From Styela clava (lineage: Eukaryota > Chordata > Ascidiacea > Stolidobranchia > Styelidae): DNA of 64,000 nucleotides. The notes beneath the pieces were generated by a model that saw nothing but the letters and a program-made list of their open reading frames with translations, was not told the origin of the DNA and made no database searches. The stretch covers positions 15,939,001-16,003,000 of the forward strand of contig NC_135254.1 in the NCBI RefSeq assembly GCF_964204865.1, in the 5' to 3' direction. This document shows, piece by piece, positions 1 to 11,421 of this stretch. The translations under genes and the position numbers were made by a program. Every line of letters begins with the position of its first letter. The stretch's first letter is position 1.

Positions 1-325
1 GAATCTCAAGCCAAACACTGTCTCAGTGGCAAAAACATCACTGCCTTATCAGTCCTAAGCTTTCCTCACGAAAATTGCATAAAACCATTCCAATGAAAAA
101 AAAACTCAAAAATATTTTACACTTTTTGAGATATCGACTACATACTGAACTGAAGCAATCACAAACAAGACAGTATGATATCAGAAATCAAGAACTGTAT
201 AAAAACAATCATTTCATGTGATCATTTTTCACTATTCAAATTTTTGCCAAGAAAATTTCAAATAAATATCTGAAAATTCTAAACCAGACTGCCATTCCAT
301 ATATATTTAGTTTTTCATTACTTAC

Positions 326-452
326 CTTTTAATGTAGGATACATCTCATAAAGAGCATGAAAAAGCCACCTACGCAACTGTACTAAATGAAATAACTTTC
401 TGACAGCAGCAATAAACTTAAAACGAGCTTCAATATCATTTTGATGTGCCAT
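326..452 (-). CDS. candidate coding exon, unknown protein (partial)
   Basis: On the minus strand an ATG at 452 opens 42 codons that run into a strong donor (AAAAG|gtaagt) at 326, phase 1. The peptide is rich in basic and aromatic residues (for example FHLVQLRRWLFHALYEMYP) and does not look like random AT-rich sequence. An in-frame TGA lies directly before the ATG, so this is either a first coding exon or an exon entered through an internal AG such as the one after ATTGAAG. I recognise no family. The next exon would lie beyond the left edge or in the first 50 bases. Confidence 0.3.
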
Positions 453-453
453 T

Positions 454-2251
454 CAAAATATTAGCAACATGACTGAGTTTTTACAGATCATTAAAACAAG
501 ACCTTGTATAAGATAAGATTACAGAAATAAAAAACTTATGTAAAATCATTTGGATAACAAACGTCCATTTTTAAAATAAGTAAAAGGGGAATAGATGAAG
601 TCAAGAGAAAGGACAAATATATAACTATGTCATCAATGTGCTAACAGAATAATGTAAATCTAAGACATATATACAAAGACAAGGTCCCCCTATAAGAAAT
701 CTTGATAGGATTTTTCTTATTTACAAAAATGAAGAGAAGCCATTAAATAATCCTAATTATATGGTGAACGACTGCGTATCATCCAGCTTTTACTCCAAGT
801 AGTGTACAAGTATTTCTAAACAAGTAAACAATTGAAGATGCATAGACATGATGCATTTGATTTTGAAGACCATCAAGCAATTCCGAAAAACCATGGAGGG
901 AGTACAATTCTACTATAACAGACAAAAACAATATCTGTTTTTCGACCTTCACACATAATTCGCTGAACCGAAAAACAGATTCTTAATTAACAAATATTAC
1001 TATGTAAATCAAGATGGATACTCAACTATATAGTGAACATATTCTAGTCAACTAATAAGTGATTTCATCTAGGTTCTTAAATCATCAGTGCATTATTATC
1101 AAGTTATGAGATGATTCTAATAGGTTAACAAAACAACACGATAAAAGCATCAATATATAATTCCAGTCATTGAAACATGTTTAAAATAACTATTCCTGAA
1201 TCTTAACAATTCAACACACATCATCCTATCATCAGAAGAGTGAATAAATGCTTCTGTTATATGAATATATGCATATCATAATAATCAGTGCATTTTTATG
1301 AATGTGAGACAACAGTGCAAAGTGCAAACTTGCTGGGCTGTGACAATTTAAACATTAGTTAGCATTTAATAAACAGGAGTTTGTCAATGATTGTTAAAGA
1401 AACTGTAACTGTAAGATTGGCATACCAAGGCGACTAAAATATAGCTACGGTTCTTTAATTACTTTTAAGCATTCATTTATTTTAACCAAATGAAAAAAAT
1501 TGATTGGTAATAAAGAGAAAAAAAAAGAAATCATTAATAACCCCTTAGACTGTGACTATTTTAGAATATTTAAAAACAAGAGTTAATGATTTGACATCCA
1601 TATGTTTAGGAAATTGAATGATAGCACATATACATAGGAACATGGAGCATAATCTATCTATGGAGAAGATTTTGATGGCGAATCACATCATGAAGGCGGT
1701 ATATCAAAAATTAATTACCGGTAAGTAGTGATTGATACCGGTTCTGGCTCCTTTCTTTAAGATTGGATGGGAAATAATTATACAACTGAGACCAAACTGA
1801 ATTTGTGTAAATTGACATTCATTTGAAGCAATACTCATGTACAGTTTATTTTCAAAAGAATATAACACACCTGAAACTACTAAACACTGAATACTGATGA
1901 ATATAGCTTTCCTCTTTAAACTAGCCATGAAAAGGCCAAATGTAATCCATGTAAATGATTATACTCTTTTAGTGTGTTATGTTCCAACAAGAATACATAA
2001 AAATATACTTAGAAACCCTGGTACAAGTGACATCAAGTACTCGTATATAAAGACACACGCTTACTGAAATTATTATATAAGAATACCAAAAAATACCTCA
2101 TGGTGGATTTTAAAACTGATACTGGGAAACTATCTAGCAGCATTTCATCATTTTTTTTTCCAAATCAAAACAAAATAATAAGTAAAACAAAATAGATTTT
2201 ACGCATATAACAAAATATTCATTCCTGACATATGAAGTGATAAAAACTTAC
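454..2251. other. AT-rich non-coding stretch
   Basis: No open frame in this stretch has a recognisable motif or convincing splice pair. Short A-runs and T-runs dominate. If the exons at 326-452 and 2252-2299 belong to one minus-strand gene, this is intron. Confidence 0.5.
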
Positions 2252-2299
2252 CATGAAAATAAGGTTCCTTCTCTTCTGAAGACATTGTTCTTTACATCA
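2252..2299 (-). CDS. candidate short coding exon, unknown protein
   Basis: A 48-nt minus-strand segment has a good acceptor (ttaattttag|TG) and a good donor (TTTTCATG|gtaagt). It is open in two frames. One contains an ATG at 2285 giving MSSEEKEPYFH. The other gives DVKNNVFRREGTLFS and is phase-compatible with the candidate exon at 2557-2603. I cannot decide between them, and neither joins cleanly to 326-452 without a weak acceptor. Confidence 0.25.
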
Positions 2300-2556
2300 C
2301 TAAAATAAATTAACAAAGACATTTTAAGAATCACAAAAGAACAGTAAAAAATTATAAAAATTGTCCAGTCATTTGGAACAAGGGTCTGAATGCTCTATCG
2401 CATATCACTTTAATCATGAGTGTGCAACAGGCAGCCCACACCCTGGCGCGCCAAGCTATTCAGTGTCGCCTTGTCCACGCTCAAATTTTTCCCATCGGGC
2501 ATAAAATCCTAATCCGACATGTTAAAAAAGGCACTCAGATGGTTAGAAATACATAC

Positions 2557-2603
2557 CGTAATATTTGTTTGATCTTGTCGCTGCGTGCTTTTATTACTGA
2601 AGG
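2557..2603 (-). CDS. candidate short coding exon, unknown protein
   Basis: A 47-nt minus-strand segment lies between an acceptor (tgttgcttag|CC) and a donor (TTACG|gtatgt). It encodes PSVIKARSDKIKQILR and ends in phase 2, which matches the incoming phase of one reading of the exon at 2252-2299. It sits in a locally GC-richer patch (2400-2600) that is otherwise unexplained. Support is only from splice sites and phase. Confidence 0.2.
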
Positions 2604-4060
2604 CTAAGCAACAGCCACATTCTCTTCTCTTGCCTTTCCAGTTTGGAAAAACTAAATTTTATTACTGAAAACTTATAGATTGGAAATTGTTCGTTCACTC
2701 TTGTTAATAAACATAAAACTTGAAATTAATCAATATTATTTCTCTTCTAATACATTTATCAGTATATTAACACCGGTAATAATGTGAAACAATCCAATAC
2801 ATACCTCCACTGTATACTCTTTCCTGTTGAAATTTTGTGTGTGAAATTACAGCATTATTGAAATCAGATGTAATAAGATTCAGAACAAAGTAATGATATA
2901 CTAGGTAAAAGACTTAGGTATAATATGTTATTATCTGCTTAGAAGTTTTGAAAAATAAAATATAGAATTATGAAACGCTCAATATAAAATAATATATAAA
3001 CTTTATCTAGTATGAATCACTCTAAACAGTAAACAGAGTCTAATAATATTACAAAATTGATTGTGAACATTTTGAATTTTGACTCTATGAAGGCTGCCAA
3101 CACCACCTTGGTTGTATCACTTAGTTCAGTGATTGCCAAACTTTTTTTTCACGACCACAATTTTCATAAAATCGAGGCCTACAGATACTCGCGAGTCGCG
3201 ACCCCACAACTAGAAACGTTAATAAGCAACTTCAAAAATCAGTATATCAATTTAATTACCTGAAGGGGAAAAAATGTGTCAGTATATTGACTGCAAGTGA
3301 AAGTTGACGGTGAACATTGGCCCAAAAAATATATGAACGAGTCCGGCAATGAGCCGGAAAATCGGAGAAACTCAGAAGATTCAATAACATATGGAAATCT
3401 TTTAGATCAGAATCACAACCATTCTTTGGCGAGACATAGAGGCACTTGATAAAATGAGGTAGATTGAAGGAAGCGTACGATACTTCGGAAATAGTAAGAT
3501 TGCTTTTAGATATACATAAAATTCAAATCTTATTTTTATTTTTAGTTTAATATTACAGTACAGATTGCTCCATTATTAATTCGAAAGTAAAACAGAGAAT
3601 GAAAGTAAAATAGGAAAAACGTGTAACATATCACATCTTTTAAGTGCCTTTTATTATGCTAGAACTTAGAACTAAAATGCGGCAACAAACAACGAAGTTA
3701 CGACTAAAAACCAACCGAAGAAAAAAAAGCGGACCCTTTTTTCATGTCACTAACTACCGGTACCACTGTAGGATAGCTTGAAAATCCATAGAAATATAAA
3801 AGATGAAACTTGTCAGGTGGGTAGCATTCTTATTCTTACTACTTACTGAATACAGTGCAAAACAGAAAAAAATTCTGCAATGAGTTGGGGTACCTTTTTT
3901 TTGTGTGTTGGGGAGGTACCACAGCTTATACAGTTATAATTTCTGAATATATTTTCATTTGTTGATATCGAGAACTAATACTGTAATAAACAACATACAC
4001 CAACACACACCATATGCCATAATCTACCCCTCTTTCTTCATACACTTAAGTTATCTACTC
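2604..4060. other. non-coding stretch with a hAT-like terminus
   Basis: AT-rich DNA without credible exons. Near 3128 the sequence CAGTGATTGCCAAACTTTTT looks like the left terminus of a hAT-type non-autonomous element; its other end was not found. Otherwise I see nothing here. Confidence 0.4.
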
Positions 4061-4541
4061 AACAAAACTTTTTTTTTTGCCAAATTTGAATCCATTGCCA
4101 AATTGGATCAAATCTACCGGTACCGGTACTTAAAAAAACAATCGGTACGGTACCGGTATAGCATAATTGCCACCAGGTAAACTCATGTTGATAATAAATA
4201 AAGCACAACCGGTGTTAGCAAAACAAAACTTTTTTTTTTGCCAAATTTGAATCCATTGCCAAATTGGATCAAATCTACCGGTACTTAAAAAAACAATCGG
4301 TACGGTATAGCATAATTCTGTAATTGCCACCAGGTAAACTCATGTTGATAATAAATAAAGCACAACCGGTGCTAGCAAAACGATGTAATTTGCCCACGTT
4401 TCGAATTTCTATACAGAAAGTTTTTCGAATTTCTATACAGAAAGTTTTTCTGTATAGAAATTCGAAACGTCGGGAAATTACATCGTTCAGTTTTGCTAAC
4501 ACCGGTTGTGCTTTATTTATTATCGACCTGGTATAGCACGT
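4061..4541. repeat. direct plus inverted (foldback) repeat with CCGGTA motifs
   Basis: Two direct copies of a unit of about 160 bp (4061-4221 and 4222-4380) share a T-run, duplicated CCGGTA steps and a conserved end near AGCACAACCGGTG. The end of the second copy then forms the left arm of an inverted repeat. The right arm (about 4450-4541) reads back through the same sequence, lacking some 11 bases and with scattered changes. Between the arms lies a 24-bp tandem duplication (4402-4425 and 4426-4449). Single-stranded, the region would fold into a long hairpin. It has no coding content. Confidence 0.75.
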
Positions 4542-4708
4542 CGCCAGCTCCAGTCAAAACTACGTGTACTTGAGCCTGCAACTGCACTAAAACACGGCAT
4601 GTCCTACCGACCGAACTCTAAAATATAAAATCGTGCTGTGAACAGGTAGCGCTAACGGTAGAGAAAAAGATTTATTTTCACGAAACAATGTTAAAATAAG
4701 TGAGTAGT

Positions 4709-6141
4709 ATATATATATAAAATACATATAAAATAGGTGGAAAAATTACGGTAATCAAATCCCTAATGTTGAGTACACTAGTATACGTATTATCGACCTT
4801 ACCAATGAGACTTCCCAATAGTTTTATAAAGGAAGCTAATCAAATATGCTATGAATTTTTGTGGGGTTCAAAATGGGAGAGAATAAAACGTAACACGTTA
4901 ATTGCACCTATAGGGGAAGGGGGGGGGGGGGGGGGTTAATATGATAGATATTGAATCATTTTCCATTGGTCTTAAATTAAGATGGGTTAAAATTTTAGTA
5001 AATGATGAATTTGATGCTTCGTGGAAATCTATAGAATTTTTTTTCCTAAATTTATATGTTCCATGGAAATGTATATCCATTTGGAATATTTATTAAAAAC
5101 ATTAAGTCGAGATGTTTAAGAGATACTCTATACTATTGGCATATTTTTAAATCTAAAGTTGTTACTGATGTAAGTCACTTGCATGAACCACTGTGGTTCA
5201 ATAAAAAGATATCAAGTAAAGGGAAAATGTTATATATTGAAGATTGGAATAGAAATTGTATTTGTTTTATTGAAGATATCTGTGATTCAAAACACCAAAT
5301 TGCAATGTTTCCAATCATTTTTCATCATTATTGCTTTTCTGATTTTCATAATGACATGCAATCATATTTAAAAGCCCAAGCTTGCAAAAACAATTTAGTA
5401 AAAACTGCTCAAGCCAATCCACATCTTAGTCTATTGGAAGATATTAGAAGCATCGTTAAAACTTCCAGATACATATATGATAAGCTTCGTAATGTAAAAA
5501 TCTTGATGCCTAAGGAGAAAATAGAAAAATGGTCAAATGAACTGTGCAAGAACTTGGATAATTGGTTGACGCAGTATGAAAAAGTTTTTTATTGCACTAT
5601 TGAATCGAGACTTCGATCTTTCCATGTTAAATTTGCTTTGCGAGCAGTACCTACAAATGACCTATTATTTAGGATAAATAAGACATCAAGTCCGAAATGT
5701 ACATTTTGTGAAAGGAATGTTGAAACCGTGTCACATTTATTTTATTTCTGTGAATTTGTGCAACAATTTTGGGAAATAGTTAATGCATGGCTAACTGTTG
5801 AATATGGTTTAAATCTTAATCTGACATATAGAGGAATTTTAATGGGGGTAGAGCAAAACCAAGGTATAAACTGTGTTTTATTGAGTGCAAGATATTATAT
5901 CTATAAATGTAAACTACCGAATGAAAGGCCTCAATTTGATCAATTTTTATATATGATAAAAAGTATATTTAACTGTGAAAAAATTATTGCAACTAGAAAA
6001 TGTAAACTGTCGAACCACATTAAGAAGTGGAAAGTTATCATGAACTCATTTTTTTTAAAGTGCAATTGTGTTTATGTGTTATATCGTGTGGATAAAAAGT
6101 GATGTTTTTATTAATAAAAAAAAAAAAATAAAAAAAAATAA
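4709..6141 (+). mobile_element. 5'-truncated non-LTR retrotransposon (L1/Tx1-like) with TSD
   Basis: The insertion is bounded by a 16-bp target duplication (aaaataagtgagtagt at 4693-4708 and 6142-6157). It ends in an A-rich tail (about 6108-6141), as expected of target-primed reverse transcription. It carries only the 3' third of ORF2: the segment after the reverse transcriptase core plus the zinc-binding end. The frame is broken near the G17 tract at 4919 and again near 5050, so the copy is dead. A related fragment lies at 53199-53990. Confidence 0.85.
4727..6102 (+). pseudogene. LINE ORF2 C-terminal fragment with zf-RVT domain
   Basis: Translation from 4727 shows conserved blocks of invertebrate L1/Tx1 ORF2: IGGKITVIKSL, then FLW, then an LI.P..GGL block and SLKLRW-like text. 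The frame shifts at the G17 tract (4919-4935) and again around 5050. From 5056 an uninterrupted 348-codon frame follows. It holds the zinc-binding reverse transcriptase motif as C215-x2-C218-x8-H227-x4-C232 followed by QQFWE. No endonuclease or catalytic YADD segment is present, because the insertion is 5'-truncated. In life the protein would nick DNA and copy LINE RNA; this copy cannot. Confidence 0.85.
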
Positions 6142-6157
6142 AAAATAAGTGAGTAGT

Positions 6158-7219
6158 GAGTCAAAAAATCCTCAGTCACAACTCAAAGCAAGAAAGGCAA
6201 TTGGATAATATTGTAATTAAATGCGAACGGGACGTAACAAAACACAAATCTTCAAAACAAGCTGTACATTATAACATGTGTACATTGTGACTCTGTAAGC
6301 CAGCGTTTCCCAAACTGTGTTCTGCGAGTTTCTTCCGAGTGTTCCGTGGGAGAGGGAGCAAAATTGCGAATAAAGTGGGCGCCATGGCTATCTCGGGATC
6401 GTGAAGTTGTCGCCCAACTGACGACCATTCAATATCGCGTCACCGTCGGCCTAAATCGGACAAACTTTTTGAGGGTGGTGGCATTTTCGTTAACCGTTGG
6501 CCTAGCTTTTTGACTGTCAAGTACTCAAGTAGTTCATTATCAAGTTTACAGCAATCTTTTTGGTTTTTCTATAGGCGAACGTGTAGGCCTAAAGCAGTGG
6601 ATCTCAAACTTCTTTGTACTGTGACGCCCTCCAAAACAATATGCTCAAGTTACTACTCCTCATTAAAAAAAACGTCTTATGACCTTTCAATAAAAGACCT
6701 CTTTTTGCAATGAGTTTCATTTAAACGAGCAAACAAAACTCAACGAAAGTCAGAAAAATCGCATCTTTTTACAATTCTTATAGGTTATTGAACCTTGGAC
6801 TTGGAGTAAATTGAGAGAGCCACACGCATTTTCCATCATTTACTCAAAATCGATATTTTTACTCTATTACGGCCACGGTAGAAAAGCCAGCTTCACATGA
6901 ATACGAATAAGAGGATGAGAGTACGCACTTTTATTACCAAGGAAGGATAACCTTTATCCAAGGAAATCCAAAAACTCGTTAAATTTCAAGAATTATAAAT
7001 AATTTTTATATCGATACCGTTTAACAGAATGACAACGAAGAACCGCAATGTGTTGTTTGTAGCAAGTTTTTTTTGTCCAGTGAAACCAAGTTACCTAACA
7101 AAAACGACGTAACCTTTTTACTCGAAACTTCAACGAAGTCTAAGTAGCGCGCATCTCCAAACCTTATATGAAGATTTTCATGATTTTCATCTCAATTTGC
7201 TTCTAGCTGATTTTTATTT
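6158..7219. other. non-coding stretch with two hAT-like termini
   Basis: Two hAT-like left termini are visible: CAGCGTTTCCCAAACTGTG near 6302 and CAGTGGATCTCAAACTTC near 6594. Neither has a confident right end or target duplication, so they are probably truncated copies. No gene is seen in the rest. Confidence 0.45.
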
Positions 7220-9195
7220 TTGTCCCGAATGCCGATTTCACTTTTTGGCTTGCGCGGGTCTGGGGGACCAGCCTCGCAGATCCATTTTTTTAACTTCCTT
7301 TTATCTGCTCGCCTGTTAACTCCGCCCTGCCTCTTCGCTGAATCCATCTGCTTGCTCACTTTTCCTTTTGTTTCTGCTCTCGCCTGTCCGCCCTGATGCC
7401 TTTCGGTTTATTATTTCCTTTCCGTTTCTGCTCTCGCCTGTTGTTATCCCGCCCTGATGATTGGCCTTTTTTGGCTGATTTCTATTTCCTTCTTTCTTCT
7501 TTTGCACTTTCTATTTCCTTCCGGCCGATCCTGTTATTCCGCTCTGCCTTTTTGTTGATCTATTTTTGCTCACTTCTTTCTTTCTTCTTTGCACTTTCTA
7601 TTTTCTTTCCGGCCGTCCTGTTATTCCGACCTTGCGTTGTTGATTGATTGATCTATTTTCTCACTCACTTCGATTTCCTTTCGATTCTGCTCCGCCCTGA
7701 CCCGCTCACTCCCATCTCGACCCCATGCCGATCTCACATTTTTTGGGCTTGGGCGGGTCTGGGATGGCCTTTCTTCTTCTTTGTCCCGAATGCCGATTTC
7801 ACTTTTTACCTTGGGGCTTGCGCGGGTGGGATGGCCTTTCTTCTTAACCAGCCTCGCAGATCTATTTTTTAACTTCCTTTCTCTGCTCGCCTGTTTAGCC
7901 TTATTGGCTGATCTGTTTTGCTCTCCTGTAAACTCCGCCCTGATGATGATGGCCTTTCCGGTTTACTTCCTTTCCGTTTTCTGCTCTCCTGCCGCTCTCG
8001 CCTGTTATTCCGTCCATTGATGATGGCCTTTTTTTGACTAATTTGTATTCCTTTGCACTTTTTCCGGCCGATCCTGTTATTCCGCGCTCTGCCCTATTTT
8101 TGCTTACTTCTTACTTTCCCGCTTGTTACTCCGCCCCCGCTTTCCTTTTGTTCTGCTCTCGCCTGTAAACTCCGGGGCCCTGATGCCTTTCCGTTTCCGC
8201 CCTGATGCCTTTTGGCTGATTTCTCTGTTTCCTTCTTTCTTTTTGTAATTGATATTTCCTTCCGGCCGATCCTGTTATTCCGCTCTGCCTTTTTGTTGAT
8301 CTATTTTTGCTCACTTCTTTCTTTCTTATTTGCACTTTTATTTCTTCCCGGCCGTCCTGTTATTCCGCCCTGCCTTTTTTGTTGTTGATCTCTAATTTTT
8401 TTGCTCACTTCGATTTCCTTTCGATTCTGCTCCGGCCCTGATCCGCCTACTCCCATCTTGACCCATCCCGCTTTCACCCTTTCGACAATCGGACTTGTCT
8501 TGTCCATTCGATTTCCTTTCGATTCTGCTCCGGCCCTGATCCGCCTACTCCCATCTTGACCCATCCCGCTTTCACCCTTTCGACAATCGGACTTGTCTTG
8601 TCCACTGGTCCACCTCCGCAACTTAATCCTACCAGTTTTTTTTATTTCCTTTCCGTATCTGCTTTCTCCTTGGCTGCCCTGATTGATGTTCCGTATCTGC
8701 TCTCTCCTTGGCTGCCCTGATTTATCTCCTTTCCGTATCTGCTCTCTCCTTAGCTGCCCTGATTGATGTTCCGTATCTGCTCTCTCCTTGGCTGCCCTGA
8801 TTGATTTTATTTCCTTTCCGTATCTGCTCTCTCCTTAGCTGCCCTGATTGATGTTCCGTATCTGCTCTCTCCTTGGCTGCCCTGATTGATGGGCTTTCCG
8901 TATCTGCTCTCTCCTTGGCTGCCCTGATTGATGTTCCGTATCTGCTCTCTCCTTGGCTGCCCTGATTGATGGGCTTTCCGTATCTGCTCTCTCCTTGGCT
9001 GCCCTGATTGATGATTTATTTCCTTTCCGTATCTGCTCTCTCCTTAGCTGCCCTGATTGATGTTCCGTATCTGCTCTCTCCTTGGCTGCCCTGATTGATG
9101 GGCTTTCCGTATCTGCTCTCTCCTTGGCTGCCCTGATTGATGATTTATTTCCTTTCCGTATCTGCTCTCTCCTTGGCTGCCCTGATTGATGGGCT
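7220..9195. repeat. CT-rich complex tandem-repeat block
   Basis: About 2 kb of plus-strand pyrimidine-rich sequence stands out from the AT-rich surroundings by its C content. Related modules recur in different order: GCCGATTTCACTTTTT, CTCGCCTGTTACTCCGCCC and TTCCGGCCGATCCTGTTATT each appear several times between 7220 and 8400. A 98-bp unit is directly duplicated (8409-8506 and 8507-8604). The right part (8652-9195) is a minisatellite. Open frames on both strands here are low-complexity translations of the repeat, not genes. Confidence 0.85.
8652..9195. repeat. minisatellite, about 13 units of roughly 37-50 bp
   Basis: The core CCGTATCTGCTCTCTCCTTG followed by GCTGCCCTGATTGATG repeats about 13 times. 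Spacers of three kinds follow the core (TT, GGGCTTT, or ATTTATTTCCTTT-like) and recur in a partly regular order, so there is a higher-order repeat. A G/A difference in CCTTGGC versus CCTTAGC also marks particular unit types. This is what unequal exchange of multi-unit blocks produces. Confidence 0.85.
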
Positions 9196-9417
9196 TGGCT
9201 CCCATGTCGCCTGTCCTTTTGTCTTGTCTGCTGGTTCACCCTCATAACTATCTCTGTTCTCCTTGGCTGCTGCTCTCACCTGTTACTCCGCGGCTATTTT
9301 TGCTCACTCCAATGCTGTCTTCCATTTTCTTTTCATTTCTGCTCTCTTTGTACTTCCTTTCCCCTCGACCGTCTGCATTGCCTGCTGACCCACGCCCACA
9401 ACCTACAACTCAATCTA

Positions 9418-9485
9418 TCATGTGGGTTCGAACCACGGTCCTAATGTTTGATCATGTCCCAACGCTTCCCCTGAGCTACCGCCAC
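9418..9485 (-). repeat. tRNA-like SINE head (A and B boxes)
   Basis: On the minus strand, GTAGCTCAGGGGAAGC (A box) and GTGGTTCGAACCCAC (B box) have the spacing of an internal RNA polymerase III promoter. The 5' bases GTGGCGG do not pair with the sequence after the T-arm, and the anticodon arm does not fold well. It is therefore not a functional tRNA gene but a tRNA-derived SINE head or relic. Its downstream side faces the CT-rich repeat block. Confidence 0.55.
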
Positions 9486-9754
9486 TGGTGAAGATCGGGT
9501 GGATTAGAATCTTACTTAATTAACGGCGTCACGCTTGGCAGCCCGTGACGAAGCTAATTAACTCCAAAAAATTACATTGAACATGCTTCGTTGATTCGAA
9601 GCAGGTGTATTCATACCTCAATTGAAAGCGTTCATCTGGGAGTATCGTGTGCGCTGCCTCAACTATTGAATGTGTGAATATCCCGTTTTAAATTCGTGGT
9701 TCATTTTAGTTTAGTTTTTAAGGAAAATGCTAAGATAAATCAAATTAGTGAATA

Positions 9755-9900
9755 TGTTATTAATTAATTAGTGATGAGACACGTGGTGTCGCTATTAAGT
9801 CAAAGCAAGGAATCGAAACCGCAGTTTCTGTTTTGGGGGATCACCTAACTTTCGTCGCTGCGAACGATCGACAAGTAGGCGGTCTTCGTTCGCTATCTAG
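9755..9900 (+). repeat. dispersed repeat, partial copy A
   Basis: The segment shares an ordered set of words with 33428-33730 and (reverse strand) 51059-51362: TTAGTGATGAGACAC, GTGTCGCTAT, GAATCGAAACCGCAGTTTC and CACCTAACTTTCGTC. It corresponds only to the second half of the other copies and is the most diverged of the three. Confidence 0.55.
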
Positions 9901-11372
9901 TTATAGATTTATTGAGATTTGAATATTCTTGTTGTGACAGTGAAAACGAAATAGGCACGTTTGGTCACTGTATTGCACCTACATAACGATCATAATCAAG
10001 GGCATTGGTTTAAATTTGCAGTTTTACTAGTTCCGGTACTAAGGACGGCCGATGTTGCACTTAGTGATTATTCTGAATAAAGGTGCTAAAGGTGTTTCCC
10101 AGGTTTTAACATTTTTCAAAAGTTTTGTTCGCCCTCCAGAATTCTCCATTTCAAATTTGTGTATATTATGAAGTATTCGAATAATCTATCTATCTATCTA
10201 TCTTGAACAGTCTGACAGTCGTTTAACAAAATTATATACCGGTACTGTTAAGCTTAAACTTTTCACATGCTGGGCGTCGCCAAAAGCTCCTTGTGTAATG
10301 TGAACCATTAATGGAAAAATGAGTATACAATATATTTGGAACGTGTAGGCAGGAATTTAGCTAAATGCAAACATCCCTAAATGAGAGGTAAACGGAGATA
10401 AAGATAAAAAATTCTGTTCTTCTCAGCTGAACCACATCATGGCTTATATATCAATTTAGAAACGACGTGGAAGTAAACAATTTTCATGGCTTACGACTTA
10501 CGTGATGTAAGTTCATGCTTGAAGTACACTTAATAAATCGCTCAGATTTATGTTATCTTATGCGTTGTGCTCAAAATGCAGCATTTTTCTGGGATTTTTC
10601 AATAAATTTTCACAACGCTGGTGTAGAGACTATATTAAATGGTTTTCATCCCGATCGGTTTTTATTCCCGATTTATTTTTATTTTTGACGGCATGTTGTA
10701 GATATATAGGCCCACTTGTTTGTGAGTGATTTCGATAGAGGGGCAGATGTCACCACACCGATAGATAAAAATGTTTCCTTATCAACCTAGTAAATAAATG
10801 TGAGAACATTACCGGTAGATTGAAAATTACTGCTGCGATATGATACCTTATCAAAACAGAAGGCGAGGGCAAAATGATGACGTTGGACAAGTAGTTTACG
10901 TGTTTCACGCATTGTTGCGTGATGATAGTGGGGATCGGTGCGGCATTTGTTTCCTAACATACACGCTGGAAGAACTTTCAAACGCAGAACAATGGCTTCA
11001 AATTTGAACTTCGTTTTTCTTGCATATAAATCTAGATAATATCATTAAAAAACACTTTTAATTTAAAAACATATGATCATAAAAATAACTTTTACAGCTG
11101 ACAAATAAAAATCGTTCAACACGCATTTCAGACGATAGATCAACTAATCATAAATTACAACACCCATATCTTAAATTAATTTTGTTTATTATAAATAAAA
11201 CCCCACGAAAAATATAATGAAAATTATAATGCCTTGCAGGATATATCATAGTATAATTTCTACATAAAAAAAAAATGCCATTAACGAAATTACTTGCTCC
11301 ATTTATTGTCATTGTGTATTACCATATTAAACTTGATATGCGCACAGCGGTTATATATATAGAATCTCAGTC
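9901..11372. other. non-coding spacer with CTAT microsatellite
   Basis: No gene is recognised. A short (CTAT)n tract lies at about 10186-10203. The rest is AT-rich spacer downstream of the 7TM gene. Confidence 0.5.
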
Positions 11373-11378
11373 TTTATT
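11373..11378 (-). terminator. candidate poly(A) signal of the 7TM gene
   Basis: AATAAA on the minus strand about 45 nt after the stop codon at 11422. It is the nearest canonical signal downstream of this gene. Confidence 0.5.
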
Positions 11379-11421
11379 TAAAATGAAAAAGTATAAATAA
11401 CAAAAAAGATTTTTATGGATT

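Noticed and set aside
1660-1722. ATG-started plus-strand segment ending at ACCG|gtaagt
   Set aside because: Only 20 codons, no partner exon found, and the donor overlaps a common TACCGGTA word of this genome.
8835-9245. 136-codon minus-strand frame with repeated IRAAKERADTE
   Set aside because: It is a direct translation of the 37-50-bp minisatellite; similar low-complexity frames occur on both strands across 7316-9491. No start context, splice sites or domain.
9418-9485. functional tRNA gene
   Set aside because: A and B boxes are good, but the acceptor ends do not pair and the anticodon arm is poor; treated as a SINE head.
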